Below are positions 31,801 to 37,050 of a stretch of 37,050 bases of DNA, piece by piece (within the stretch, counting starts at the first letter, position 1; each line of letters opens with the position of its first letter). The notes beneath the pieces are model-generated. The model did not search any database, was not told the DNA's origin, and saw only the letters and a program-made list of their open reading frames with translations. Origin of the DNA: an uncultured archaeon (GTDB taxonomy: Archaea; Micrarchaeota; Micrarchaeia; CABMEP01); the NCBI GenBank assembly GCA_902385155.1, contig CABMEP010000042.1, positions 1-37,050 on the forward strand, given 5' to 3'. Made by a program: the position numbers and the translations under genes.

Positions 31801-34800
31801 AACCACAGCTATTATGGCATCTACGTCTTCAACTATTACACTGGCTCGAACAACACCATCTTCAACAACACTATAATTACTGGTTCAGGCTTAAACCCAC
31901 GGGGAATATACTCTGTCTACGATTCCAACAGCACAATCTCCAACAACACCATCCAATTCGGTAATGTTGGAATCTCACTTGCCCACACCTCAAACCTCAC
32001 CATCTCAAACAATACCGTCAGCCTTGCCAGCGGCGGCTACAACAAGGGCATCTATTTCGATACCTCCTCTAACAACAGGATATTCAACAACATCTTCAAC
32101 AACAGCGAAAATGCCAATGATTACAGCGGCACCAACAACGTCTGGAACGCCACCCTCGACTGCACCGGTCCGGCCAACATCGTCGGCGGCCCATGCATGG
32201 GCGGCAACTACTGGGCCGCGCCTGCGGGCACTGGCTTCTCAGAGGCACAATCCTCATGCAACTCGAACGGAAGCGGCATATGCACCTATTCGTACGGCGT
32301 ACCGAGCTCCGGAGGCAATGATTACCTTCCATTGACTCTGCTCCCGATCTCGCCAGGCAGCACGTTCAGCGCCCCTGGCTTCGTCTACAACATGACCCAG
32401 AACTTCAGCAGCAACGGCACCGCCTTCACCATAGCGGCGAGCAACGTCACGATCGACTGCTTGGGCAACACCCTCACCGGCAACGGTTCCGGCAATGGCA
32501 TGACGAGCACAGGCAGCTACACGAACCTAACGGTGAAGAACTGCGTCATCAGGAACTTCAGCAATGCGATCTATTTCGGTGCCGGGATCACCTACAGCGC
32601 GATAACGAACAACACCCTCAGCGACAACGGCTTCGGCATCGATCTCAACGGGAGCTTCGGCAACACCAACAACATCGTCATCGCCAACAACACAGCCAGC
32701 AACAACAGCCAGTACGGCATAGGCCTCATCTCGGTGGTATCCGAATACAATTGGGCGAACACCGTAGCGAACAACACCGTCACCTCAAACGGCTATGGTC
32801 TCGGGTTCATCTACAGCTCGTACAGCGGATGGACAAATATCTACAATAATAAATTCAATAATAGTATCAATGCAATCACAGACAGCTACACCGCCCTGTG
32901 GAACACCACGATGAACTGCAGCGGTCCAGCAAACATCATAGGCGGCCCCTGCATGGCCGGCAATTACTGGGCCACCCCGTCCGGCACAGGATTCTCGGAG
33001 AACGCCACCGCGTGCAACGCCAACACCAGCGGAATCTGCACGTCGAACTACGTCATAAACGGCAGCAACATCGACTACCTGCCGCTCACCGCGCCGCTTG
33101 TGCCGTTCAACTGCAACACGCTCAACCAGCCCAACACAACATACACCATGAACCAGAACGTCAGCAGCGCAGGCACATGCTTCACGATCGCGGCGGACAA
33201 CGTGACGCTCGACTGCAATGGATATATGATCAATTACTCGCAGTCCGCGGCGGGATACGGCATCAACATCACAGGATACAATTCCACTACCATACAGAAT
33301 TGCAATGTCATACAAAATTCATCTTATGCATACTCGTACGGAATTTATCTTAAAAATGCGAATAACAGCGTAGTCAAAAACACCAATGTTTCAGTAAACA
33401 GCTCATTCAGCAATGGTGTGCGCCTCGATTCCAACGCTATCAACAACACGTTCACCAATGATATCGTCAACAGCAAGAACGGTTATGGGACATACATCCT
33501 TTCCAACTCCAATAACAACACATTCACCAACAACACCCTAAACGGCTCACTCAGTTGGAGTGGCGTGATAATCCAGTCCAGTGCCAATAATACCATTTAC
33601 AATAATATGATTAGTTCAGTTGGTTTCAGCGGTACGCGATACACAAACAACTGGAACACCACCCTCAACTGCAGCGGCGCAACCAACATCATCGGCGGAC
33701 CATGCATAGGTGGTAACGTCTATATCCCCCCCTCGGGGTATGGGTTTTCGTCGATGTGCCTTGATCTGGACGGCAACGGCGTCTGCGACAGCAGCTATGC
33801 TCTCTTCTCCGGTGATGTGAATAACACCGATTATCTCCCGCTCGCAACTCCGCAGACCCCGATCTCCAGCTGCAGCAACATCTCCTATACAGGCAGGTAC
33901 ATACTCACTCAAAACGTCAGCAACGCGACCACCTGCTTCAACATCCTCTCTGGCAACGTCGACCTGAACTGCAACGGGAGCACGGTCTCGTATGCCACGT
34001 CCGCCGCCGGATACGGGGTTCAGAATCCAGGCAGCCCGAACGTGACCATACGCAACTGCAACATCGTGCAAGGCTCTTCCGTGAGCGGCGCGCACGGCGT
34101 ATACCTCTCCTCTTCGGGCTCCGGGAACAACCTTGTCATGAAGAACAACATCTCCGTGTTCGGGAACAGCGCGTACGGGATCTACTTCAGCGGATCGACC
34201 GAAGGCATGGCGCTGAACGACAACTTCTCAGACAACCGCATCAACACGACTGGGACCAATTCGCACGGATTCAGGCTGGATCGGCTCGCCAACAGCGTCG
34301 TGGCGAGGAACAACGTCACCGTGAACGGGAACTATTCCTACGGCGCCAATGTCTTCAGGTCCGCCAGCAACAACATCACCGGCAACAGGATGGTCTCCAC
34401 CGGTTACGCCCAAACTGCGTGGTACCTCTCCTATTCTACTTCGAACAACTTCATAAATGAGACAATAATCACGAGCGGGAATTACAGCAACGGCCTGAAT
34501 TTCGGGACCAGCTCGAGCAGCAACAGCTTCACGGGCGCCAGCATCACCACGAGCGGCGACGGCGCTGTCGGGATGTACATATGGTCGAGCTCGTCCAACA
34601 ATTTCGCATACAACAACATCACCACGTATGGCGGCGGTTCCCCGGGCGCATACGGCATACAAGTGGAATCGGCCGCCTCGTCCAATAACTTCACGAACAA
34701 CCGTATAATGACGAACGGATCCGGTTCCTACGGCGCGTACATCAGGTATAGCTCCACCACCAGCAACCTCCTGGCGAACAACACAATACTCTCGCCGTAC

Positions 34801-37050
34801 ACCGCAGCCATAGCGATGGACCAGGGGACGACCGGCAACAGCCTGTTCAACAACAACCTCAATTCCACCGACGGGGTCGTGTTCACGAACGGCGCAGCCG
34901 CCAACAACTGGAACACCACGCTCAACTGCGCGGGCCCCGCCAACATCGTCGGCGGCGCCTGCATCGGAGGCAATTTCTACGCGAATCCCGCGGGAACGGC
35001 CTTCTCGCAGAACGACGGCCTCTGCCATGCGAACGCCTCCGGCCTCTGCGCCAGCAACTACACTCTTGCGGCCGGCAACATCGACTACCTGCCGCTGACA
35101 CTCATATCGCCGCCAACGCCGCTCGCAGCGTGCGGGACGATCGACCAGGCCAATACGATCTACATCCTGACGCAGAACGTCTCCAGCCCCGATACCTGCT
35201 TCACGATAGCGGCGAACAATGTCACCCTCGACTGCAACGGATACACGATCACCGGCCCGGGCAGCTCGGGCTACGGGATCAACAACAGCGCCGGCTTCGA
35301 CTACGTCACCGTGCAGAACTGCGCCATCACGAGCTTCAACATAGGCATCAATTTCGCGAACGGAACCCGTTACAGTGCGATCTTCAACAGTAATGTCAGC
35401 TCGAACAGCCAACACGGCATATACCTCTTCTCCAGCCCCGACAACGTCATCACCAACAGCACCTCCAACAACAACTCGGGCACGAGCCACTACGGCATCT
35501 ACGTCATATCCAGCAACAATACCGTCATTTCCAACAGCGCCGCCAACTCGAACTACTGGGGAATCGCCCTCTCCTCCAGCGGGAACAGCACCATCATCAA
35601 CTGCACCGTAAACTCGAACACCAGATACGGCATCCGCATCTCCTCCTCCAATAACAACATGATCTCCAACAATACCGTCAATTCAGACGGCAACGAAGGG
35701 ATCTACCTCTCCTCCAGCTCCAGCAACACAATATACAACAACAATGCCAGCTCGAGCGGAGACGGCATCCGCCTCGAGAACTGCAACGGCAACAACGTCA
35801 CCCGCAACACCGTCAGCTCGAACAGCAACGGAATCTACCTCTATGACAACGCCAACAGCAACACGATCGCCAACAACAACGTCAGCAACAACAGCCAGTA
35901 CGGCATCCGGCTCTACACCAACGCCAACAGCAACACGATCGCCAACAACACATTCATCAACAACAGCGTGCACGGCATCAACCTCGCCTCCAGCTCGAGC
36001 AACGTCTTCTACAACAACTTCCTCAACAACTCCCAGAACGTCCAGAGCGACGGCTCGCTGAACTACTGGAACACCACCATGGCCGCCGGCACCAACATCG
36101 TCAACGGCCCGTACATCGGGGGCAACTTCTGGGCGAACCCGTCCGGCACGGGATACTCCGAGAACCCAGACTACTGCATCGCGAACGGCTCCAGCGGGTT
36201 CTGCACCATACCATACTCCATCGACGGCAGCAACATCGACTACCTGCCCCTGACGCTGCTGCAGCCGCCGGTATCGCTCGCAGCCTGCGGGACGCTCAAT
36301 CAGGCCAATAGGCTGTATATCCTGACGCAGGACGTGAGCTCCAATGCCGGCTGTTTCGTCGTCTCCGCGAACGGCGTGATGCTCGACTGCGCCGGCCACA
36401 CGATCAATTATTCGAGGACTTCGTCCGGATACGCCATAGACTTCTCATCGACGCTTTCGGGCGTCACGGTCAAGAACTGCATCATCACGCAAGGAGGCGC
36501 CTACAGTTACGGATCCGGCGTGAACGTCTACTCTGGCTTTGCTACGGCAGACAACGACCGGTTCATCAACAACACGATAACCACGTCGGGCAACTATTCG
36601 TATGGATTCTCCATCACAACTTCTTCTGTCTACAATTTCAACAATATAACATACTATAACAACAAGATCAATACCAGCGGATACCAGTCTCACGGAATCT
36701 CCCTCAGCAATGCCACTTCCTGCAACTTCACAAACAATAACATCACCACGGCCGCCAACAACTCGCACGGCTTTTTGATGTTTGGCAGCTCTAACAACGC
36801 GTTCTCGGGCAATGTCATACACACTACGGCCCCGCAGGCATATGGCATGACGTTCTATTCGGCGAGCAACGGCAACCTAATCACGAACAACAACATAACC
36901 ACGTACGGCAACATGGCGCGCGGTTTGTATCTCGATACTTTCTCAAACAACACTGTCGCAGGTAACATCATCAATGCGCTCAACGCGACGACCCATGGAA
37001 TCTCCGTCTTCTCAAGCTCCAACAACCTGTTCTACAACAACGTATTCAAC
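25885..37050 (+). CDS. Giant secreted modular beta-helix surface protein (3' end beyond window)
   Basis: A single frame stays open from the ATG at 25885 to the last base: 3,722 codons without a stop. It is not in the ORF track, which seems to list only frames closed inside the window. Residues 1-39 form a signal peptide (basic start, hydrophobic VISLALSFLFLFGTVSA). Residues 40-372 hold seven propeller-like repeats. From residue 383 ten modules follow, each with a Cys cap, PbH1-type coils (N-N-T-[IV], GIYL, SSSNNN repeats) and an end cassette with W-N-[ST]-T, GGNYYANPSGTGFS and NIDYLPLT. The coils match NosD/CASH-like right-handed beta-helices of surface proteins. Asn, Ser, Thr and Gly dominate, with hundreds of sequons. 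Adhesion, a cell-surface layer role or glycan binding are possible; none is shown. Confidence 0.93.
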   Translation, partial: MMSLAPGQIRGPQRPQCQTVPYVISLALSFLFLFGTVSALTWTSENLGNTGGFTYGTSIATDSSGVPHIAYCAGNGLHYANKSGGSWSDALIDSYCRGTEIAVNSTGDVSIIYGNSTAVKYAYKPSGGSWTKEVIENSDDITYNTDAGNSIQLDSNGVPHVCYSNSSWSVKYANRTGGSWSSEVIESSANRLVKCHIALDNSNVPHVVYGDFSTGQLKYANKSGGSWSYMVLNSSSGAQNRPTIAIGGDNVPRVGFYINNDGIKYAARSGGTWSFASVYSAGSGLSDASIAVDSYGIPHMSFKYYNGTNQYLWYGNGTPNSWGPQWTAQLVDPLAGAGSTDSIAIDSSNYVHIIHAYYNSTSGTNFIIYDKSTTPAVAPSPMCTDITTPNTVYNMTGNITVADIPCCSAKNCFNIMANNVTLDCKGYTITYAQNSNNLRAIGSGYNYTTIKNCNLVQNTANGGGNYAIILSGSNSNLIKDTNVSVASSSTYGVQLSSVSNTTFSNLIVNTTGGGNYPYGSSAFYLSGCSNVTITNSSMNASGGNSNAIYLISSSNNVNITKCNMNAGSFGIYFEASSDNVFINASNITASNGLYITASKNSTVMNSNISTSGGGYGGIYLSPTSSSNTDNHTFMNNTISVTGNGRAIQVASYSYGVNNMTIAYNNISITNGSSSSYSALYFYYSNSTNISGNRIFAIGNGSGIKLDTYSTNNLIYNNYIYGDPPATITDTSLNRWNTTFTCGAGIRNIVGGNCTGGNYYANPTGTGFSEACTVNMTTGLCTSTYPIATNNIDYAPVTIIPPTCGVFDASGTYTMRSDLASNGTCINITASDVVFDCNGYTINYSQNGTGYGIYANGVNGTVIKNCNIQQTNSSNPDSPAIYLSGTNGGAIQNINALATGSGSYGLYLSNTNNSNVTGGFFVSSNSFGLYIDSSSSGNRIFNNIITGIIDPVSLNSAGTNYWNSVPTAGINILSGPWIAGNYYANSTNGGFSQNPANCTDANGDGICDSNYVLDSNNIDYLPLTASASPVQLTGCGNLASPGVYVLSKDISNAGTCLNVLADNVTIYCQGHTIKYSQSATGYGVNSTNYNNTAVKYCTILQNSTSGSAYAVYFSGVNDGVILGNTMTTFGASSYGVYLPSNSNNNMLSDNIITTGTNNFGYGIYLASSSNNNTIARNRITTNGYASYGLYISSCSAINTSNNNISVSQFGTAAINTASTSYSTLANNNATAGDGYGIAVGGDDNNIVNNSAVISSSVGGTAGIGVSGNRNSIMNNRATASGTTIYGFSISSGTNNTVTGNTFSSASSFGAYVAGTGNLIYNNRINGSTPVYVPSGSQNNWNSTTSAGANIVNGPYIGGNYYANTAGTGYSQGSSCTDTNGDGICDASYTINGSNNVDSFPLKMPTALSGCTNISYVGAYYLNQSVSNSSTCFTIKSNNVSLECAGKTINYSASEFGYGINSTGYNKTLVGDCNIVQSNAGVSSAHAVYLANANNSAIQNSNVSVNSTNANAIYLSNSNSSNITGNMLASANSYGAYLVSGSGNRIFNNLLYGNNSPVGLSSAGANAWNTTMALGPNVIGAPYIGGNFYSNSSGTGFSQACTANASSGFCTASYDLGDGVNVDSLPLTTLAPNSLASCTNLNQSNTGYILMRDISYGAGTCFTVTADNITLDCIGHAVTGVSGYGVNLNGRSNITVSNCAFAGFSTGIYMPSGSGYNIAANNISSSVNGIYVNASANTIAGNRLASNTNGILVNSGYNNTITNNTFVSNTNGIYLNVTATNTTIANNTASWSTASGIYLLSSYNTIYNNTLYRNLLNGAYFSASSNNTITSNNVSWNGGTCFEGCGSNNPYGGYGVYFDSGSNNLIANNTVSWNGGGNTSVYAQPFGYGLYLFNSSNNNTIFNNNVTYNGGNTTANYASCTGYGIYINNGTNNNVSNNNATSNLNCTGTSSNMYGQGIYLGAAFNTTIANNYIGNHSYYGIYVFNYYTGSNNTIFNNTIITGSGLNPRGIYSVYDSNSTISNNTIQFGNVGISLAHTSNLTISNNTVSLASGGYNKGIYFDTSSNNRIFNNIFNNSENANDYSGTNNVWNATLDCTGPANIVGGPCMGGNYWAAPAGTGFSEAQSSCNSNGSGICTYSYGVPSSGGNDYLPLTLLPISPGSTFSAPGFVYNMTQNFSSNGTAFTIAASNVTIDCLGNTLTGNGSGNGMTSTGSYTNLTVKNCVIRNFSNAIYFGAGITYSAITNNTLSDNGFGIDLNGSFGNTNNIVIANNTASNNSQYGIGLISVVSEYNWANTVANNTVTSNGYGLGFIYSSYSGWTNIYNNKFNNSINAITDSYTALWNTTMNCSGPANIIGGPCMAGNYWATPSGTGFSENATACNANTSGICTSNYVINGSNIDYLPLTAPLVPFNCNTLNQPNTTYTMNQNVSSAGTCFTIAADNVTLDCNGYMINYSQSAAGYGINITGYNSTTIQNCNVIQNSSYAYSYGIYLKNANNSVVKNTNVSVNSSFSNGVRLDSNAINNTFTNDIVNSKNGYGTYILSNSNNNTFTNNTLNGSLSWSGVIIQSSANNTIYNNMISSVGFSGTRYTNNWNTTLNCSGATNIIGGPCIGGNVYIPPSGYGFSSMCLDLDGNGVCDSSYALFSGDVNNTDYLPLATPQTPISSCSNISYTGRYILTQNVSNATTCFNILSGNVDLNCNGSTVSYATSAAGYGVQNPGSPNVTIRNCNIVQGSSVSGAHGVYLSSSGSGNNLVMKNNISVFGNSAYGIYFSGSTEGMALNDNFSDNRINTTGTNSHGFRLDRLANSVVARNNVTVNGNYSYGANVFRSASNNITGNRMVSTGYAQTAWYLSYSTSNNFINETIITSGNYSNGLNFGTSSSSNSFTGASITTSGDGAVGMYIWSSSSNNFAYNNITTYGGGSPGAYGIQVESAASSNNFTNNRIMTNGSGSYGAYIRYSSTTSNLLANNTILSPYTAAIAMDQGTTGNSLFNNNLNSTDGVVFTNGAAANNWNTTLNCAGPANIVGGACIGGNFYANPAGTAFSQNDGLCHANASGLCASNYTLAAGNIDYLPLTLISPPTPLAACGTIDQANTIYILTQNVSSPDTCFTIAANNVTLDCNGYTITGPGSSGYGINNSAGFDYVTVQNCAITSFNIGINFANGTRYSAIFNSNVSSNSQHGIYLFSSPDNVITNSTSNNNSGTSHYGIYVISSNNTVISNSAANSNYWGIALSSSGNSTIINCTVNSNTRYGIRISSSNNNMISNNTVNSDGNEGIYLSSSSSNTIYNNNASSSGDGIRLENCNGNNVTRNTVSSNSNGIYLYDNANSNTIANNNVSNNSQYGIRLYTNANSNTIANNTFINNSVHGINLASSSSNVFYNNFLNNSQNVQSDGSLNYWNTTMAAGTNIVNGPYIGGNFWANPSGTGYSENPDYCIANGSSGFCTIPYSIDGSNIDYLPLTLLQPPVSLAACGTLNQANRLYILTQDVSSNAGCFVVSANGVMLDCAGHTINYSRTSSGYAIDFSSTLSGVTVKNCIITQGGAYSYGSGVNVYSGFATADNDRFINNTITTSGNYSYGFSITTSSVYNFNNITYYNNKINTSGYQSHGISLSNATSCNFTNNNITTAANNSHGFLMFGSSNNAFSGNVIHTTAPQAYGMTFYSASNGNLITNNNITTYGNMARGLYLDTFSNNTVAGNIINALNATTHGISVFSSSNNLFYNNVFN
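26002..27000 (+). other. Seven-repeat beta-propeller-like domain of the giant protein
   Basis: Seven copies of a 42-53 residue unit begin near 26068, 26194, 26344, 26482, 26623, 26761 and 26920. The consensus is DSxGxPHxxY, then a variable strand, then LKYAxKSGGSW and a closing strand. The seventh has lost the GGSW part. Seven blades is the commonest beta-propeller count. The fold is inferred from the repeat number and pattern. Confidence 0.65.
27031..28290 (+). repeat. Module A of giant protein (420 aa)
   Basis: The cap begins MCTDITTPNTVYNM and has an extra Cys group (CCSAKNCF) not seen in other modules. Then comes LDCKGYTI, about ten coils, and an end cassette with the CGAG...GGNC pair present and a non-calcium tail (CTVNMTTGLC), ending NIDYAPVT. 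Confidence 0.8.
28291..28983 (+). repeat. Module B of giant protein (231 aa)
   Basis: The cap reads CGVFDASGTYTM and GTCINI, then FDCNGYTINYSQ. Only a few coils follow. The end cassette lacks the optional Cys pair (PTAGINILSGPW) and has the calcium-type loop CTDANGDGICD, ending NIDYLPLT. Confidence 0.8.
28984..30108 (+). repeat. Module C of giant protein (375 aa)
   Basis: The cap reads CGNLASPGVYVL and GTCLNV, then IYCQGHTIKYSQ. A long coil run follows. The end cassette lacks the optional Cys pair (TSAGANIVNGPY) and has the calcium-type loop CTDTNGDGICD, ending NVDSFPLK. Confidence 0.8.
30109..30789 (+). repeat. Module D of giant protein (227 aa)
   Basis: The cap reads CTNISYVGAYYL and STCFTI, then LECAGKTINYSA. 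This is the shortest module. The end cassette lacks the optional Cys pair (MALGPNVIGAPY), and its tail loop CTANASSGFC has lost the calcium-type Asp residues. Confidence 0.8.
30790..32358 (+). repeat. Module E of giant protein (523 aa)
   Basis: The longest module. The cap reads CTNLNQSNTGYIL and GTCFTV, then LDCIGHAVTG. It has extra Trp-containing coils (SWNGG repeats). The end cassette has the optional Cys pair (LDCTGPANIVGGPC), tail CNSNGSGIC and ends NDYLPLT. Confidence 0.8.
31114..31197 (+). repeat. Second exact coil repeat in module E
   Basis: TCGAACACGAACGGCATC occurs at 31114-31131 and 31180-31197, a 66-nt period or 22 residues, the other common coil length of right-handed beta-helices. 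Confidence 0.75.
32359..33111 (+). repeat. Module F of giant protein (251 aa), cap lacking two Cys
   Basis: The cap is STFSAPGFVYNM and GTAFTI: both cap Cys residues are replaced, while IDCLGNTLTG is kept. The end cassette has the optional Cys pair (MNCSGPANIIGGPC), tail CNANTSGIC and ends NIDYLPLT. Confidence 0.8.
33112..33870 (+). repeat. Module G of giant protein (253 aa)
   Basis: The cap reads CNTLNQPNTTYTM and GTCFTI, then LDCNGYMINYSQ. Part of the coil run (about 33300-33650) is AT-rich with AAT codons. The end cassette has the optional Cys pair (LNCSGATNIIGGPC) and the calcium-type loop CLDLDGNGVCD. Confidence 0.8.
33871..35130 (+). repeat. Module H of giant protein (420 aa)
   Basis: The cap reads CSNISYTGRYIL and TTCFNI, then LNCNGSTVSYA. 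The end cassette has the optional Cys pair (LNCAGPANIVGGAC), tail CHANASGLC and ends NIDYLPLT. Confidence 0.8.
35131..36285 (+). repeat. Module I of giant protein (385 aa)
   Basis: The cap reads CGTIDQANTIYIL and DTCFTI, then LDCNGYTITG. It contains very regular coils, two of them nearly identical in DNA. The end cassette lacks the optional Cys pair (MAAGTNIVNGPY), with tail CIANGSSGFC, ending NIDYLPLT. Confidence 0.8.
35848..35949 (+). repeat. Near-exact tandem duplication of one beta-helix coil
   Basis: A 30-nt stretch (containing GCCAACAGCAACACGATCGC) occurs identically at 35848-35877 and 35920-35949, a period of 72 nt or 24 residues, equal to one coil. Confidence 0.8.
36286..37050 (+). 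repeat. Module J of giant protein (incomplete at window edge)
   Basis: The cap reads CGTLNQANRLYIL and AGCFVV, then LDCAGHTINYS and KNC. At least 255 aa of coils follow, and the window ends before an end cassette. Confidence 0.8.

Noticed and set aside
34228-35490. 420-aa minus-strand ORF opposite the giant gene
   Set aside because: It is a shadow of the repetitive AAC/GCC-rich coding frame on the plus strand; its Val/Arg/Gly-rich translation has no domain pattern.
25885-37050. Possible CRISPR array or non-coding satellite because of many AAC-rich repeats
   Set aside because: Repeat spacing is irregular, all units keep one reading frame, and they translate into consistent beta-helix coils.

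Overview
The window is archaeal. The evidence is an archaeal EF-1 alpha next to ribosomal protein S10, a class I CCA-adding enzyme, two ether-lipid enzymes (a UbiA-type prenyltransferase and a geranylgeranyl reductase), a Rad50 homologue, class III (type IV pilin-like) signal peptides, and TATA boxes lying about 25 nt before start codons, which is the layout of leaderless archaeal mRNAs. Small genes, dense packing and the pilin-like surface operon suggest a DPANN lineage (Micrarchaeota or Diapherotrites type). That placement is inference only. The DNA is GC-rich, apart from one transposon gene and some patches in the last gene.

Layout. (1) 2-3148 (+): the end of a secreted Ig-like surface protein followed by four translationally coupled small proteins with pilin-like N-termini, probably one surface or pilus operon. 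(2) 3230-5130 (+): tuf (EF-1 alpha), rpsJ (S10) and tRNA-Ser(UGA). (3) 5160-7100: an HD-domain protein, a hidden 56-aa minus-strand gene missing from the ORF track, a small winged-helix regulator and radC. (4) 7128-12325 (-): gatB, gatA, gatC, cca and a membrane protein, a probable translation-related operon read right to left. (5) 12374-16004 (+): a membrane OB-fold-like protein, a TctA-family transporter, a solo IS200/IS605-type tnpB element and a lipoprotein. (6) 16072-19706 (-): enolase and Rad50. (7) 19803-21127 (+): a Mut7-C RNase overlapping a UbiA prenyltransferase. (8) 21145-22969 (-): a secreted Lon-like protease with tRNA-Gly(UCC) just upstream. (9) 23028-24110 (+): geranylgeranyl reductase. 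(10) 24149-25699 (-): phosphoglycerate mutase GpmI.

(11) 25885 to the right edge (+): the most striking object, an open reading frame of at least 3,722 codons. It is absent from the supplied ORF track, apparently because it has no stop inside the window. It encodes a secreted giant protein: signal peptide, seven propeller-like repeats, then ten tandem modules. Each module has a Cys-containing cap, a run of beta-helix (PbH1/NosD-like) coils and a conserved end cassette. The pattern of Cys gain and loss between modules predicts specific disulfide pairs.

Themes. Translation (EF-1 alpha, S10, GatCAB, CCA enzyme, two tRNAs), lower glycolysis (GpmI and enolase catalyse consecutive steps), archaeal lipid synthesis (UbiA and geranylgeranyl reductase) and cell-surface architecture dominate. 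Several divergent gene pairs appear to share one AT-rich TATA element read in both directions.
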